A stretch of 64,000 bases of DNA from Burkholderiales bacterium (GCA_016196925.1 JACPWS010000012.1:1-64000), one strand, 5' to 3'; shown: positions 17,932-31,675, counted from the first letter of the stretch. The notes: generated from the letters alone by a model not told the origin. Program-made: numbers and translations.

Positions 17932-20900
17932 ATGTCCAGTATTCGTCGTATTCGCCGGCGTCGCAGCATGCTTGAGGTGGCCTACAACAAGCGCGCCGCC
18001 GCTCGCCGCGCCGCGAGCGAAACCGAGGCGCCGCTCGCCGCGCCGGCCGCACCGGCGGCGCCGCGCGCAGCCCGGCCCTTGCGCTTGGGGCGGATTTTTC
18101 TCGCGCTGATCTTGCTGTCGGTGGCCGTCGGCGCCGGCCTGGTGTGGCGGGAAATGCATAGTTTCGCCATGCAGGCGCGCTTCTTTTCCAGACTAGCGCA
18201 ACAACTGACGTATAGGCTGGAACCCGGTCCCAGCCCGGCGATCCGCTTTCCCGGCGCCGGTCCTTACGACGAGCGGCTCGGTTATAGCGCTTTGCCCGCT
18301 TTCCTGTCGCGCTTGCAGGCAAAAGACTACGCGATCACCGCGCAGGCGCGCATCTCGCCCAAGATGGAGGAAATGGCCGGACGCGGCTATTTCGCCACTT
18401 ACCGCGAAAAGACCGACGCCGGCCTGACCATTTTCGATTGCCGCCGGCAGCCGCTGGTGGCGGCCCGGTTTCCCGGGCGCCTGTATGCCGGTTTTGAAGA
18501 CGCGCCGCCGATCCTGGTCAACAGCCTGCTCTACATAGAAAACCGCGAGCTGCTCGACCCCGGCGCACCGCAGCGCAATCCGGCCGTGGAGTGGGACCGG
18601 CTCAGCAAGGCCGTGCTGGACAAGGCGCTCGCCGGCATCGCCGGCGCCCGGCGCTCGCCCGGCGGCAGCACGCTGGCGACCCAGATGGAGAAGTACCGCC
18701 ACTCGCGCGAGGGACGCACCAATTCCATGCAGGATAAATTCCGGCAAATGGTGTCGGCCTCGCTGCGCGCCTATCAGGGCGGCGCAGACAGCCGCGCGGC
18801 GCGGCGCCAGATCGTGCTCGATTACCTGAATTCTGTGCCCTTGTCGGCCAAGCCAGTCTATGGCGAAGTCAACGGCATCGGCGATGGCATGTGGGTATGG
18901 TACGGGCGCGACTTTGCCGAGCTCAACCGGCTGCTGAAAGACCAGCTGGAGCAGCCGGCCGCAGCGCTCGGCTATAAGCAGGCGCTCAGTCTGCTGATCG
19001 CTCAGCGCAGTCCCTCGCATTACCTGAACGGCGGCGCCCGCGAGCTGGAGCAATTGACCAATAGCCATCTGCGTCTGCTGGCGGCGGCCGGCGTGATTTC
19101 ACCCGCGCTGCGCGACGCCGCCCTGCAACTGCGTTTGCAGGCGAGCGGAAAATTCGACCTTCCGCCCGCGCCCGCCGATACTTTCGTCAAGCGCAAAGCC
19201 AGCAATACCGTGCGCACCCATCTGGCCGGTTTGCTGGGCGATCTGCGCCTGTACCAGCTGGACCGGCTCGACCTCAGCGTGGCCAGCACGCTCGACGCGC
19301 AAACCCAGGGCGCGGTCACGGAAGTGCTGCGCAACTTGCGCGATCCGGAAACCGCTAAGGCCGCCGGGCTGATCGGCAAAGGCTTGCTCGGCAAGGGCGA
19401 TCCAGCCCAGGTGGTGTATAGCTTTACCTTGCTGGAAAAGGGCGAAAACGCGAATTACCTGCGCGTGCAAACCGATAATTTCGACCAGCCGCTGGACATC
19501 AACGAAGGCGCCAAGCTCGACCTCGGCTCGACCGCCAAGCTGCGCACCCTGGTCACCTATCTGGATATCGTCGCCCAGCTGCACCAGCGCTATCGCGAGC
19601 TCGACCGCGCCGCGCTGGCCAGGCTGAGCTTCGATCCCAAAGACCAGCTGTCGCGTTGGGCGGTCGGGTATTTTCAGCAGGGCGGCGCGCGCGATTTGCC
19701 CGCCATGCTGGAGGCGGCGATGGAGCGCCGCTATTCGGCCAGCCCGGCGGAAGCCTTCATGACCGGCGGCGGCATCCACCATTTCGAGAATTTCAAGAAA
19801 GAAGACAATGGCCGCATCCTCAGCGTGCGCGAAGGCTTGCGCAATTCGGTGAATCTGGTCTTCGTGCGGCTGATGCGCGATGTCGTGCATTTTTACATGT
19901 TCCAGACCCCGGGCTCGTCGGCCAGCCTGCTGGCGGATGGCGGCGACCCGCGCCGTGCCGCTTATCTGAGCCGCTTCGCCGACCGCGAAGGGCGCGAATT
20001 CCTGCAGCGTTTCTATGCCAAATACCAGGGCAAGAATGCGTGGGAAGCGCAGCAAATCCTGTTGTCGGGTTTGCTGCATGCGACGCCGTCGCGGCTGGCG
20101 GCGATGCACCGCACGATAGCGCCGGACGCCACGCCGGCCGAGTTCGCCGCTTTCCTGAACGCTAACCTCGATTCGCAAAACGAAGTCAGCAGTGCGCGCG
20201 CCGCCGAATTGTATGAGAAATACGCGCCGCAAAATATGTCGCTGTCGGACCGCGCTTACCTGGCCACCATCCATCCGCTGGAACTGTGGCTGGTCGGTTT
20301 CCTGCGCCGGTATCCCGACGCCGGCCTGACGCAGATCGTCGCCGCCAGCGCCGCGGAACGCCAGCAAGTCTACGAGTGGCTGTTCAAGACCCATAGAAAA
20401 CATGCGCAGGATAAGCGCATCGCCGGCTTGCTGGAAGTGGAGGGTTTCCTGGAAATCCATCGCCAGTGGAAGCGCATGGGTTATCCGTTCGCTTCGATGA
20501 CGCCGTCCTATGCCAGCGCGCTCGGCGCTTCGGCCGACCGCCCCGCCGCCCTGGCGGAATTGATGGGCATCATCGTCAGCGACGGCTTACGCAAGCCCAG
20601 CCAGCGCATAGCGACTTTGCATTTCGCGGCCGCGACGCCGTATGAAACCGTGCTGGCCCACGGCCGGCATACGGCCGGCGAACCGGTGCTGGCGCCGGAA
20701 GTGGCGCGGGTGGTGGCCGCCGCCTTGCGCGAGGTGGTGGCGCAAGGCACCGCCAGGCGCGCGCGCGCCGCCTTCACGGCGCGCGACGGCAGCAATATCG
20801 CGGTGGGCGGCAAGACCGGCACCGGCGACCAGCGTTTCGATGTGTTCGGCGCCGGCGGACGCCTGCTCGAGTCGCGTTATGTCAACCGCTCCGCCACCTT

Positions 20901-21075
20901 CGTGTTCAATATCGACCAGCGCTTTTTCGGCAGCATGACGGCGTATGTGCACGGGCCGCAGGCAAAGAATTACGACTTTACCAGCGCCTTGCCGGTGCAG
21001 TTGCTGACGCTGCTGGCACCCAGCCTGATGCCGCTGCTGGAACCGGCGCCGGACATGCGCGCCTGCACTTATTGA
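17932..21075 (+). CDS. Bifunctional class A penicillin-binding protein, unusually long
   Basis: Predicted peptidoglycan glycosyltransferase/transpeptidase with 1047 residues. An Arg/Ala/Pro-rich cytoplasmic tail (1-48) leads into one membrane helix (about 50-68). The GT51-like part shows LYIENRELLD in place of the usual EDxxFxxH, then GGSTLATQMEKYRHSREGR and KFRQM, which match motifs 2 and 3. The transpeptidase part has STAK with S533, SVN at 639 and KTGTGD with K961. The ~320 residues between SVN and KTG are far longer than in standard PBP1a/1b, where this gap is roughly 100. The altered first GT motif leaves glycosyltransferase activity uncertain. It is transcribed alone between the kinase and the small unknown gene. 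Confidence 0.82.
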   Translation: MSSIRRIRRRRSMLEVAYNKRAAARRAASETEAPLAAPAAPAAPRAARPLRLGRIFLALILLSVAVGAGLVWREMHSFAMQARFFSRLAQQLTYRLEPGPSPAIRFPGAGPYDERLGYSALPAFLSRLQAKDYAITAQARISPKMEEMAGRGYFATYREKTDAGLTIFDCRRQPLVAARFPGRLYAGFEDAPPILVNSLLYIENRELLDPGAPQRNPAVEWDRLSKAVLDKALAGIAGARRSPGGSTLATQMEKYRHSREGRTNSMQDKFRQMVSASLRAYQGGADSRAARRQIVLDYLNSVPLSAKPVYGEVNGIGDGMWVWYGRDFAELNRLLKDQLEQPAAALGYKQALSLLIAQRSPSHYLNGGARELEQLTNSHLRLLAAAGVISPALRDAALQLRLQASGKFDLPPAPADTFVKRKASNTVRTHLAGLLGDLRLYQLDRLDLSVASTLDAQTQGAVTEVLRNLRDPETAKAAGLIGKGLLGKGDPAQVVYSFTLLEKGENANYLRVQTDNFDQPLDINEGAKLDLGSTAKLRTLVTYLDIVAQLHQRYRELDRAALARLSFDPKDQLSRWAVGYFQQGGARDLPAMLEAAMERRYSASPAEAFMTGGGIHHFENFKKEDNGRILSVREGLRNSVNLVFVRLMRDVVHFYMFQTPGSSASLLADGGDPRRAAYLSRFADREGREFLQRFYAKYQGKNAWEAQQILLSGLLHATPSRLAAMHRTIAPDATPAEFAAFLNANLDSQNEVSSARAAELYEKYAPQNMSLSDRAYLATIHPLELWLVGFLRRYPDAGLTQIVAASAAERQQVYEWLFKTHRKHAQDKRIAGLLEVEGFLEIHRQWKRMGYPFASMTPSYASALGASADRPAALAELMGIIVSDGLRKPSQRIATLHFAAATPYETVLAHGRHTAGEPVLAPEVARVVAAALREVVAQGTARRARAAFTARDGSNIAVGGKTGTGDQRFDVFGAGGRLLESRYVNRSATFVFNIDQRFFGSMTAYVHGPQAKNYDFTSALPVQLLTLLAPSLMPLLEPAPDMRACTY

Positions 21076-21214
21076 ATCGCCCCCGGTAAGCTAGCCCGGC
21101 CGGCTCCCGGCAGCTCATCCCCGTTCGCGGATTGATGGTGAAATCAGGTTTCGATGGTAAATTGAAAAGTCAATCAATTTTTTTTTCAGTTTGTAACTCC
21201 TCATGTCAACTGAA

Positions 21215-21280
21215 ACCGGAAACCAGACGTTTCCGGTAGTAAAGAATCTTTGCCTTCCACTTTTTTGCAGCGAAGATTCC
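21215..21280 (+). promoter_or_regulatory. Structured leader upstream of a small unknown gene
   Basis: Two stems in the 5' region: ACCGGAAAC/GTTTCCGGT (perfect 9 bp, 5-nt loop) and GAATCTT/AAGATTC further on. The second ends roughly 20 nt before the ATG at 21298. It may be a leader structure or a tail hairpin of the PBP transcript. Confidence 0.35.
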
Positions 21281-21297
21281 CTTACTGGAGTCTGAAA

Positions 21298-21636
21298 ATG
21301 ATTTACGAAATACTGGTTCGCCCATCGGATAGCAAGAAAATTAGCTCCGATCACCTGATCTGGATAGAGAGCGATCTGACTACCCGCTCGTTTGAGCAAT
21401 GGCTGCGCGACAAGTCTTTGCTGGACGGCAGCGGCCGGGCCGCCGTGCTGCGCTGGAGTATCGTGCAGACGCTGAGACCGGCGCACTTTAATCTGGCGAC
21501 CCAGGCCAAGGCTTTGAAAAGCCGTATTTCGGAATTGATGAGCGGGGCGCCGGAAGTCCTGGATGTGCCGGATGCTTCCCTGGCGCTGCAGGCGTTTCGC
21601 CTGAAAAGTGCCGCACCCGAGTTAATCGCCGCCTGA
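21298..21636 (+). CDS. Hypothetical protein
   Basis: Not recognised. The 112-residue product has no signal peptide or membrane helix and is probably soluble and cytoplasmic. It begins MIYEILVRPSD and contains a helical middle (RSFEQWLRDKSLLDGSG) and a small hydrophobic C-terminus with paired Ala. The ATG at 21298, preceded by CTGGAG, is preferred over the ORF-track start at 21250 because the longer N-terminus lies in the structured leader. A terminator follows the stop directly. Codon use looks like its neighbours, which supports a real gene, but nothing in it indicates a role. Confidence 0.6.
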   Translation: MIYEILVRPSDSKKISSDHLIWIESDLTTRSFEQWLRDKSLLDGSGRAAVLRWSIVQTLRPAHFNLATQAKALKSRISELMSGAPEVLDVPDASLALQAFRLKSAAPELIAA

Positions 21637-21649
21637 TAGCGCAAGCGCC

Positions 21650-21680
21650 GCCATCGCCGCCGAGGCGGTGGTTTTTTTTC
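21650..21680 (+). terminator. Terminator after the small unknown gene
   Basis: A bulged GC-rich stem CCA…CCGC-CGAG-GCGG-TGG followed directly by eight T residues. It lies about 15 bp after the stop and 80 bp before the RAYT start, so it separates the two genes. Confidence 0.65.
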
Positions 21681-21761
21681 GGGCCTGCCTATTTTTGACT
21701 TCCCTGGCCGCTGCAAGCACAATCCGGTTTCCTTCCGGATTTTCTTTTTTACAGCACCATC

Positions 21762-22454
21762 ATGGCTAGACTGGCCCGACTCGTTATCCCCCATCAGCAA
21801 CACCACCTGATTCAGCGCGGCAATGCCGGCACGCCGATTTTCCGCGACACGCAAGATTACGCCATGTTTCTCGACTGGCTGAAAGAAGCCGCGAGGCAAT
21901 TTCAGGTCGCGATTCACGCCTATGTGTTGATGCCCGATCATCTGCACCTGTTGCTGACGCCGGCCGACGAGAGTGGTTTGGGGAAAATGATGCAGTGGCT
22001 GGGGCGTCACTATGTCCCTTATTTTAATCGCAAATATCAGCGCAGCGGCACGCTATGGCAAGGGCGTTATCGCGCCACCGTGATCGAGGCGGCGCGCTAC
22101 TTCGTGCCTTGCAGTATTTATATAGAAAGCAATCCGCTGCGCGCGGAGCAGGTGGCCGATGCGGCCGATTATCCGTGGTCCAGCTATCGGCACCATATAG
22201 GCATGCTGATCGACCCCCTGATTACCGATCATCCCTTGTACTGGGCGCTCGGCAACACGCCATTCCAGCGCGAAGCCGTGTACCGCGAGCAGATGCAGGC
22301 GTCCTTGCCGGAGAGGGAAATGCGTGAATTGACGCTGGCCACGCTAAAAGGCTGGATGCTCGGTTCCGACGCTTTTAAGGCAGAGATGAGCAAATTGACA
22401 GCGCGCCGCGTCGAACCGATCAAACGCGGCCGGCCACGCAAACAGGGCGTTTGA
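21762..22454 (+). CDS. REP-associated tyrosine transposase (RAYT, Y1_Tnp family)
   Basis: Single-copy-type HUH/Y1 transposase of the TnpA-REP class, thought to nick single-stranded REP hairpins. The 230-residue protein begins MARLARLVIPHQQHHLIQRG, has the HUH pair in MPDHLHLLL, and the family stretch RSGTLWQGRYRATVIE leading to IYIESNPLRA…YPWSSYRHH. The candidate nucleophile Tyr lies in the helix SIYIESNPL or nearby. The C-terminus is basic (KRGRPRKQGV). The gene is flanked by a terminator upstream and, 80 bp downstream, by an ATACTCCCC repeat copy, and a GGGGACA/GGGTCA-type remnant occurs further on. It is the only transposase in the window and a plausible source for one of the dispersed families. 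Confidence 0.9.
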   Translation: MARLARLVIPHQQHHLIQRGNAGTPIFRDTQDYAMFLDWLKEAARQFQVAIHAYVLMPDHLHLLLTPADESGLGKMMQWLGRHYVPYFNRKYQRSGTLWQGRYRATVIEAARYFVPCSIYIESNPLRAEQVADAADYPWSSYRHHIGMLIDPLITDHPLYWALGNTPFQREAVYREQMQASLPEREMRELTLATLKGWMLGSDAFKAEMSKLTARRVEPIKRGRPRKQGV

Positions 22455-22533
22455 GCAAGCGCTGGCGCACCGGCAAGCATGAAACAAGCCGGTGAAGCGG
22501 CGCAGTTGCAAGCGTTTTCACCCGCCAAACAAC

Positions 22534-22614
22534 ATACTCCCCCCTTATTTTAGGTTTTTTAGCTTGTCGTCAGCGTGTTTATTGGCCTTGAAAATATACC
22601 AGAGGGGAGTATTT
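22534..22614 (-). repeat. ATACTCCCC element, copy 2
   Basis: About 81 bp, 80 bp downstream of the RAYT gene. On the minus strand: AAAATACTCCCCTCTGGTAT, then GGCCAATAAACACGCTGACGA, then an A-rich stretch ending GGGGGGAGTATG. Core and ends match the copy at 2644-2724. Confidence 0.65.
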
Positions 22615-22695
22615 TACGGCAGCTTAAACGCCTGAGGCCGTGCCGCCGCTTCCGCAGCCAGATGGAACGTCTGTGCGTATGTATAGGCCGATATT

Positions 22696-22762
22696 TGCTA
22701 TGTCCCCAATTAAATTTAAGTGATAGTTTATTTTATTTAAATTGACACTGACCCTAATTGTT
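22696..22762 (-). repeat. Repeat remnant of the AATTAGGGTCAGTGTCAATT…GGGGACA type
   Basis: On the minus strand the interval starts AATTAGGGTCAGTGTCAATT and ends AATTGGGGACA after an AT-rich middle. I recall this sort of end pair flanking Y1/RAYT transposase genes in other proteobacteria. It lies between the RAYT gene and gltB; the remaining bases up to gltB include only the gltB ribosome-binding region. Confidence 0.4.
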
Positions 22763-22830
22763 ATGATTGCGGATTCTATTGCACTGCACTATTCTCTTCC
22801 TTAGTCATTTAATTTGCCCCGGAGATAGCT

Positions 22831-27516
<4,686 letters not shown>

Positions 27517-27529
27517 TTTTAAAAGCATA

Positions 27530-27595
27530 GCCGCAGAGGCACAGAGGACGCAGAGATGGAAAAGGTGTTCTCTGCGCCCTCTGCGCCTCTGCGGT
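27530..27595 (+). repeat. Large inverted repeat between gltB and gltD
   Basis: Left arm GCCGCAGAGGCACAGAGGAC and right arm CCCTCTGCGCCTCTGCGG form a ~27-bp stem with few mismatches and a 12-nt loop, followed by CAAG and seven T. It resembles a repeat type common in environmental proteobacterial genomes. The T-run downstream makes partial termination possible, which could lower gltD relative to gltB. Confidence 0.7.
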
Positions 27596-27652
27596 GCAAG
27601 TTTTTTTAGATATAAATACGCGCACTGCGCCTAGCCAGATTGAGGTTTTAAA

Positions 27653-29116
27653 ATGGGAAAAGTAACAGGTTTTATGGAATATCAGCGCTTGCACGAAACG
27701 AGCGAAGCGCCGCACGCGCGCAAAAAGCATTACAAGGAATTTACGCTGGCGCTGGACGAGGCAAAAGCCACACTGCAGGGCGCGCGCTGCATGGATTGCG
27801 GCATCCCTTTCTGCAACAACGGCTGTCCGGTGAATAACATCATCCCGGACTGGAACGATCTGGTGTATCGCGGCAATTATCAGCAAGCGCTGGAAACCCT
27901 GCACAGCACCAACAACTTCCCCGAGTTCACCGGCCGCATTTGTCCAGCGCCGTGCGAAGCCGCCTGCACCCTGGGCATCAACGATCAGCCGGTAGGCATC
28001 AAATCCATCGAGCACTTCATCATAGACAAGGGCTGGGAAAACGGCTGGGTAGTACCGCACATCGCCGCGCACAAGACCGGCAAGAAAGTTGCGGTGGTCG
28101 GCTCCGGCCCTGCCGGTCTGGCGGCGGCGCAGCAACTGGCGCGCGTCGGGCACGACGTGACCGTATTCGAGAAGAATGACCGGGTCGGCGGTTTGCTGCG
28201 CTATGGCATTCCCGATTTCAAGATGGAGAAATCGCATATCGACAAGCGCGCCGACCAGATGCGCGCTGAAGGCGTGACTTTCCGCACCGGCGTCCTGGTC
28301 GGCAAGGATTTCCCGGCGAATATCACCAACTGGGCTAAAGAAACGATTTCGCCGGAACAGCTGCAAAAGGATTTCGACGCCGTCATCATCGCCGGCGGCG
28401 CCGAAACGCCGCGCGATTTGCCGGTGCCGGGGCGCGAGTTGAAGGGCGTGCACTTCGCCATGGAATTCCTGCCGGCGCAAAACAAGGTCAACGCCGGCGA
28501 CAAGGTGAAAGACCAGATCATGGCGACCGGCAAACACGTGGTGGTGATCGGTGGCGGCGATACCGGCTCCGATTGCGTCGGCACCTCGAACCGGCACGGC
28601 GCCAAATCGGTCACGCAATTCGAATTGCTGCCGCAGCCGCCCGAACAAGAAAACAAACCGCTGGTCTGGCCTTACTGGCCGACCAAGCTGCGCACCTCGT
28701 CTTCGCATGAAGAAGGTTGCGAACGCGACTGGGCGGTGGCCACCAAGCGCCTGGAAGGCAAGGGCGGCAAGGTCGACAAGCTGATCGCCTGCCGTGTCGA
28801 ATGGAAAGACGGCAAGATGCAGGAAGTGCCCGATTCAGAATTCGAAATGAAGGCCGACCTGGTCTTGCTGGCGATGGGCTTCGTCTCGCCGGTAGCGCAA
28901 GTGCTGGAAGCTTTCGGCGTGGACAAAGACGCACGCGGCAACGCGCGCGCCACGACCGATGGCCCCGGCTGCTATAAAACCAATGTGAAGAAAGTCTACG
29001 CGGCCGGCGACATGCGGCGCGGCCAGTCGCTGGTAGTGTGGGCCATCCGCGAAGGCCGCCAGTGCGCGCGCGAAGTCGACGCGTTTCTGATGGGCGAGTC
29101 GGTGTTGCCGCGTTAA
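27653..29116 (+). CDS. gltD: Glutamate synthase (NADPH) small subunit
   Basis: FAD/NADPH-binding partner of GltB that passes electrons from NADPH through iron-sulfur clusters. The 487-residue protein starts [13 protein letters not shown], has the N-terminal cluster cysteines in [15 protein letters not shown] and [12 protein letters not shown], an FAD-binding [13 protein letters not shown] and the NADPH-binding GGGDTGSDC. It ends GESVLPR. The final ~160 codons are duplicated in a second, broken copy at 32002-32550. Terminator directly downstream. The gap to gltB holds a hairpin, so co-transcription is likely but may be attenuated. Confidence 0.97.
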   Translation: MGKVTGFMEYQRLHETSEAPHARKKHYKEFTLALDEAKATLQGARCMDCGIPFCNNGCPVNNIIPDWNDLVYRGNYQQALETLHSTNNFPEFTGRICPAPCEAACTLGINDQPVGIKSIEHFIIDKGWENGWVVPHIAAHKTGKKVAVVGSGPAGLAAAQQLARVGHDVTVFEKNDRVGGLLRYGIPDFKMEKSHIDKRADQMRAEGVTFRTGVLVGKDFPANITNWAKETISPEQLQKDFDAVIIAGGAETPRDLPVPGRELKGVHFAMEFLPAQNKVNAGDKVKDQIMATGKHVVVIGGGDTGSDCVGTSNRHGAKSVTQFELLPQPPEQENKPLVWPYWPTKLRTSSSHEEGCERDWAVATKRLEGKGGKVDKLIACRVEWKDGKMQEVPDSEFEMKADLVLLAMGFVSPVAQVLEAFGVDKDARGNARATTDGPGCYKTNVKKVYAAGDMRRGQSLVVWAIREGRQCAREVDAFLMGESVLPR

Positions 29117-29141
29117 ATTTGAATTGAGTATCAAGCCAAAA

Positions 29142-29169
29142 AGCCCCGGCGCAATCCGGGGATTTTTTT
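29142..29169 (+). terminator. Terminator of the gltBD operon
   Basis: Stem CCCCGG/CCGGGG with a 6-nt loop CGCAAT, followed by A and seven T, 25 bp after the gltD stop. A similar but not identical hairpin follows the gltD pseudogene (32573-32600). Confidence 0.85.
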
Positions 29170-29278
29170 GCTCTCATCAAAAGAAAGCAGTGTCGCCAGC
29201 ATCTGGATAGAGTGCAATGGCGCGGGCGGAAATTTTAAACAACAGAAATGTTGCAACAGACCCCGCGCCCGTGTCCGA

Positions 29279-29411
29279 GTAGGGTGCCAATAGCCGCAGG
29301 CGTATAGCACCGCATGGAATTGTTCACAGACGACATGCGGCGCAATAGATGAAACCCATTGCGCCCTACAGATTGTGGGTTACCGCCTTACTTATTGCGG
29401 GGTACGGGCTT
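29279..29411 (-). repeat. GTAGGGCGCAATGGGC-type repeat, copy 1
   Basis: On the minus strand it carries GTAGGGCGCAATGGGTTTCA, then ATTGCGCCGCATG and a degenerate CCATGCGGTGCTATA arm, ending near CTATTGGCACCCTAC. It corresponds to the copy at 32716-32822 in the opposite orientation, and both copies are followed on their right by TTACTTATTGCGGG or CTACTTATTGCGGG. Between gltD and this repeat a second hairpin (CGCGGG…CCCGCG, around 29219-29270) is visible. Confidence 0.55.
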
Positions 29412-29452
29412 GTCCGTGATTCAGAAACGGATCACTGCAGCATCCATTTTAT

Positions 29453-30229
29453 TCAATATTGATCCGTCGGCGCGAAATCGAATTCCAGCAGCGCGTCATC
29501 CGGCCAGCTCTTGTCATGGACCGGTGCCAGATAGACCTTGCCGCCATTCTCCAGCAGGTTCTCCGGCAACCGGCTGCGGCGCTCGTTTATCGTGAGATAC
29601 ATCGCGGCGATCGGACGCGGTGCGATATAGTCGACCTTGATCCTCGGTGTCAGGCAAGGTTGGCCCGCCGCATAGAATAGTTTGCGAATCACGTAAGGCG
29701 TCTCGTATTGCTCGATCGCCCAGCGCACTGCGCACTCGAGCCGCAGGTCGCCGAGACGGCGTGCATTGAGCGGCACGCCTGGCGTACGGACGTCCGGGCG
29801 CCAGCGGAAGGCGCCCGGTTTGCGATTGAGGAGTAGCTCGGCATCCTCTTTGCTAGCGGCTTCGCTGCGTGGCACGGTAAACGTACCATCTTCCGCGATC
29901 GGAATGGGAATGCTCATTTCATCGCCGGCAATGCGCAGCATGATGTCCTTGAGCGTAGCATTGGCCGCTTTGGGCAACAGCACGAAGCGTAGCGATGCGG
30001 CGGGTGCCATGCGACGCTGCCCGTCGAAGATGTCCAGTCCGGCTGTGAAGGCGCGGTAGGTCTTCCAATCCGGATCCTTGGTGCTGCTGACAACCACCGC
30101 CGCAACGGTGGTGTCGGCCGGTTCGAAGACGGTGCTTGCCGCCCCGGGTACGCTCTCTTCGCCGCCGAATGCCGGATTCAGTAACAGACACTGCCATAAT
30201 AAGCAGCCAATCAGCGACGCTCGTTTCAT
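29453..30229 (-). CDS. Hypothetical secreted protein
   Basis: Not recognised. The 258-residue product has an N-terminal signal peptide (MKRASLIGCLLWQCLLLNPAFGG) and is probably periplasmic. The mature part has a Val-rich strand TTVAAVVVSSTKDPDWKTYRAF, an amphipathic region PKAANATLKDIMLRIAGDEMSIPIPIAEDG and a Cys pair (LECAVRW, GQPCLTP) that could form a disulfide. It ends in strands (DALLEFDFAP). It is transcribed leftward, tail-to-tail with gltD, and lies between two gltD-derived segments, so it may have arrived with the MarR/CPBP genes. Its start at 30229 is followed by a normal signal sequence, so I keep it. Confidence 0.7.
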   Translation of the reverse strand: MKRASLIGCLLWQCLLLNPAFGGEESVPGAASTVFEPADTTVAAVVVSSTKDPDWKTYRAFTAGLDIFDGQRRMAPAASLRFVLLPKAANATLKDIMLRIAGDEMSIPIPIAEDGTFTVPRSEAASKEDAELLLNRKPGAFRWRPDVRTPGVPLNARRLGDLRLECAVRWAIEQYETPYVIRKLFYAAGQPCLTPRIKVDYIAPRPIAAMYLTINERRSRLPENLLENGGKVYLAPVHDKSWPDDALLEFDFAPTDQY

Positions 30230-30324
30230 GTTCTGACCTCAATGGATAGATTGATCACGCCGGCAGCGGTAGCGCATAGCGCGCTGAAGAAAGGCGGCAC
30301 AAAGCACCGCCTGCGGACCAGGAC

Positions 30325-31173
30325 TTATGCCGGGCTGGCAAAGGCCCGGCGCAGCCAGAACGCGGCGGTGCCCGCAATCAGCAACAGGGCAATCAGCGAG
30401 CCTTCCACGCCGAATACGCCGCCGGTCAGCAGGGCATTGCCCACCAGCTCGCCGCGCAGCAGGCCGTCGGTGGCGGCATGGCCCGACACGGTCGATGAGA
30501 ACACCTGGCTGACGCTGTAGTTCCATGCAATGTGGGTGCCGATGCAGACCCACAGGCGGCGCGTCTTCATGTAGAGCGCGGCCTGCAGCACGCCATAGGC
30601 GGCAATCGCGGCGACCGCCAGCACCGAGACGCCGTCATTCGGCAGGTGGGCCAGGCTGAACACCAGCGCCGAAATCACGATGGCGGACTTGCTGCCCAGC
30701 GAACGTTCGGTGACGCCGAATATCACGCCGCGGAACACCATCTCCTCGGCCATGCCGATCAGCACCAGCTCGGCCAGCGGTAGCAGCAGCATGATGCTCA
30801 GGGCGTTGATGCCGTCAAACCGGTAGGCGCCCAGCGCCGCCAACACGGCAAAGGTGAGCGCCACCAGCCCGCCACCGAGCAGCAGGCCGCTACCCAGTTG
30901 ACGCGCCATGCCCGGTGTCGCCAGCTCGGTCGGCTGGCGCTTTTCAATACGACGTACATAGAAGCGGTAGCCGAACCACACCAATACGGCGGCCAGCAGC
31001 TGCGGCCATAGGATGCGGTACGGCTTCTCAACTAGCCTGGAGGCGATGATCATGGTCAGCGGTACTGCGGCAAAGCTCAGCACAGTGCCGAGCACAATGC
31101 GGACCAGGGGATGTGCCATCAGGCGCGACGCCAGGGCAGGTTTGGTTGTTGCCATGCTCAGAGTATTTTCCAT
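30325..31173 (-). CDS. CPBP family intramembrane metalloprotease
   Basis: Predicted CAAX-protease/bacteriocin-processing-type membrane enzyme. The 282-residue product has about eight hydrophobic segments. The family motifs appear in order: EEMVFRG (EExxxR), FSLAHLPN and HIAWN. Start chosen at ATG 31173 (MENTLSMATTKPAL), 12 bp after the MarR stop; the longer ORF-track start is inside marR. A second ATG (MATTK, 31155) is also possible. It forms an operon with the MarR gene upstream and is probably under its control. In other bacteria such enzymes process peptides or act in bacteriocin immunity; no peptide gene is visible here. Confidence 0.85.
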   Translation of the reverse strand: MENTLSMATTKPALASRLMAHPLVRIVLGTVLSFAAVPLTMIIASRLVEKPYRILWPQLLAAVLVWFGYRFYVRRIEKRQPTELATPGMARQLGSGLLLGGGLVALTFAVLAALGAYRFDGINALSIMLLLPLAELVLIGMAEEMVFRGVIFGVTERSLGSKSAIVISALVFSLAHLPNDGVSVLAVAAIAAYGVLQAALYMKTRRLWVCIGTHIAWNYSVSQVFSSTVSGHAATDGLLRGELVGNALLTGGVFGVEGSLIALLLIAGTAAFWLRRAFASPA

Positions 31174-31184
31174 ATTCGCTTTCG

Positions 31185-31658
31185 TCAGGGAGTTGATCGC
31201 ACTTTTTTGTTTGCGGCGCGGATGCGCTCGCCGAAGGAGCGCTGCCCAAGGACCGCGATGGCCTGCGCCAGACACGCCGATAAGGGAAATTCCAGTTCCG
31301 CATCGAGGCTGTCGGCCGCGCGCCTGGTAGCCTGCCAGCATGCCTGCAGGTGGGGCAGCAGTGCCTCGCCCTGAGGACTCAGGCGCACCACGCGCTGCCT
31401 GCCATCCTCGCCACCGGCAACTACCAGCAGCAAGCCTTCCTTCTTCATTAATGCCACCGTTTGCGTCGCCGCCGGCTGCGTGATGCCAGCCAGTTCGGCC
31501 AGCTGGCCGATGGTCGCGCTTTGCTGCTGCGCCAGTATCCGCATCACCGGCGTGTAGCGCGGCCGGTAATCCAGGCCCGCGTCCGCATAGGCTTGCTGGA
31601 CAGCGCCATCAAGCAGTTCGATCAGGTGTCGCAATTGGGTTCCGAGTCCTTGTTTCAT
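31185..31658 (-). CDS. MarR family transcriptional regulator
   Basis: Winged-helix regulator, 157 residues, the normal MarR size. It has the helix-turn-helix region IGQLAELAGITQPAATQTVALMKKEGLL and a wing GGEDGRQRVVRLSPQGEALL, with dimerisation helices at both ends. It is the first gene of an apparent operon with the CPBP protease. A near-perfect 24-bp palindrome (31676-31699) lies just upstream of its ATG and is the likely operator, so autorepression is expected. The inducing ligand is unknown. Confidence 0.9.
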   Translation of the reverse strand: MKQGLGTQLRHLIELLDGAVQQAYADAGLDYRPRYTPVMRILAQQQSATIGQLAELAGITQPAATQTVALMKKEGLLLVVAGGEDGRQRVVRLSPQGEALLPHLQACWQATRRAADSLDAELEFPLSACLAQAIAVLGQRSFGERIRAANKKVRSTP

Positions 31659-31675
31659 GTCGCTATATTAGCGCA

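Noticed and set aside
22738-22765. TTGACA followed by TATGAT upstream of gltB
   Set aside because: The spacer is only about 14 bp and the TTGACA belongs to a repeat-like end sequence, so I do not call it a promoter.
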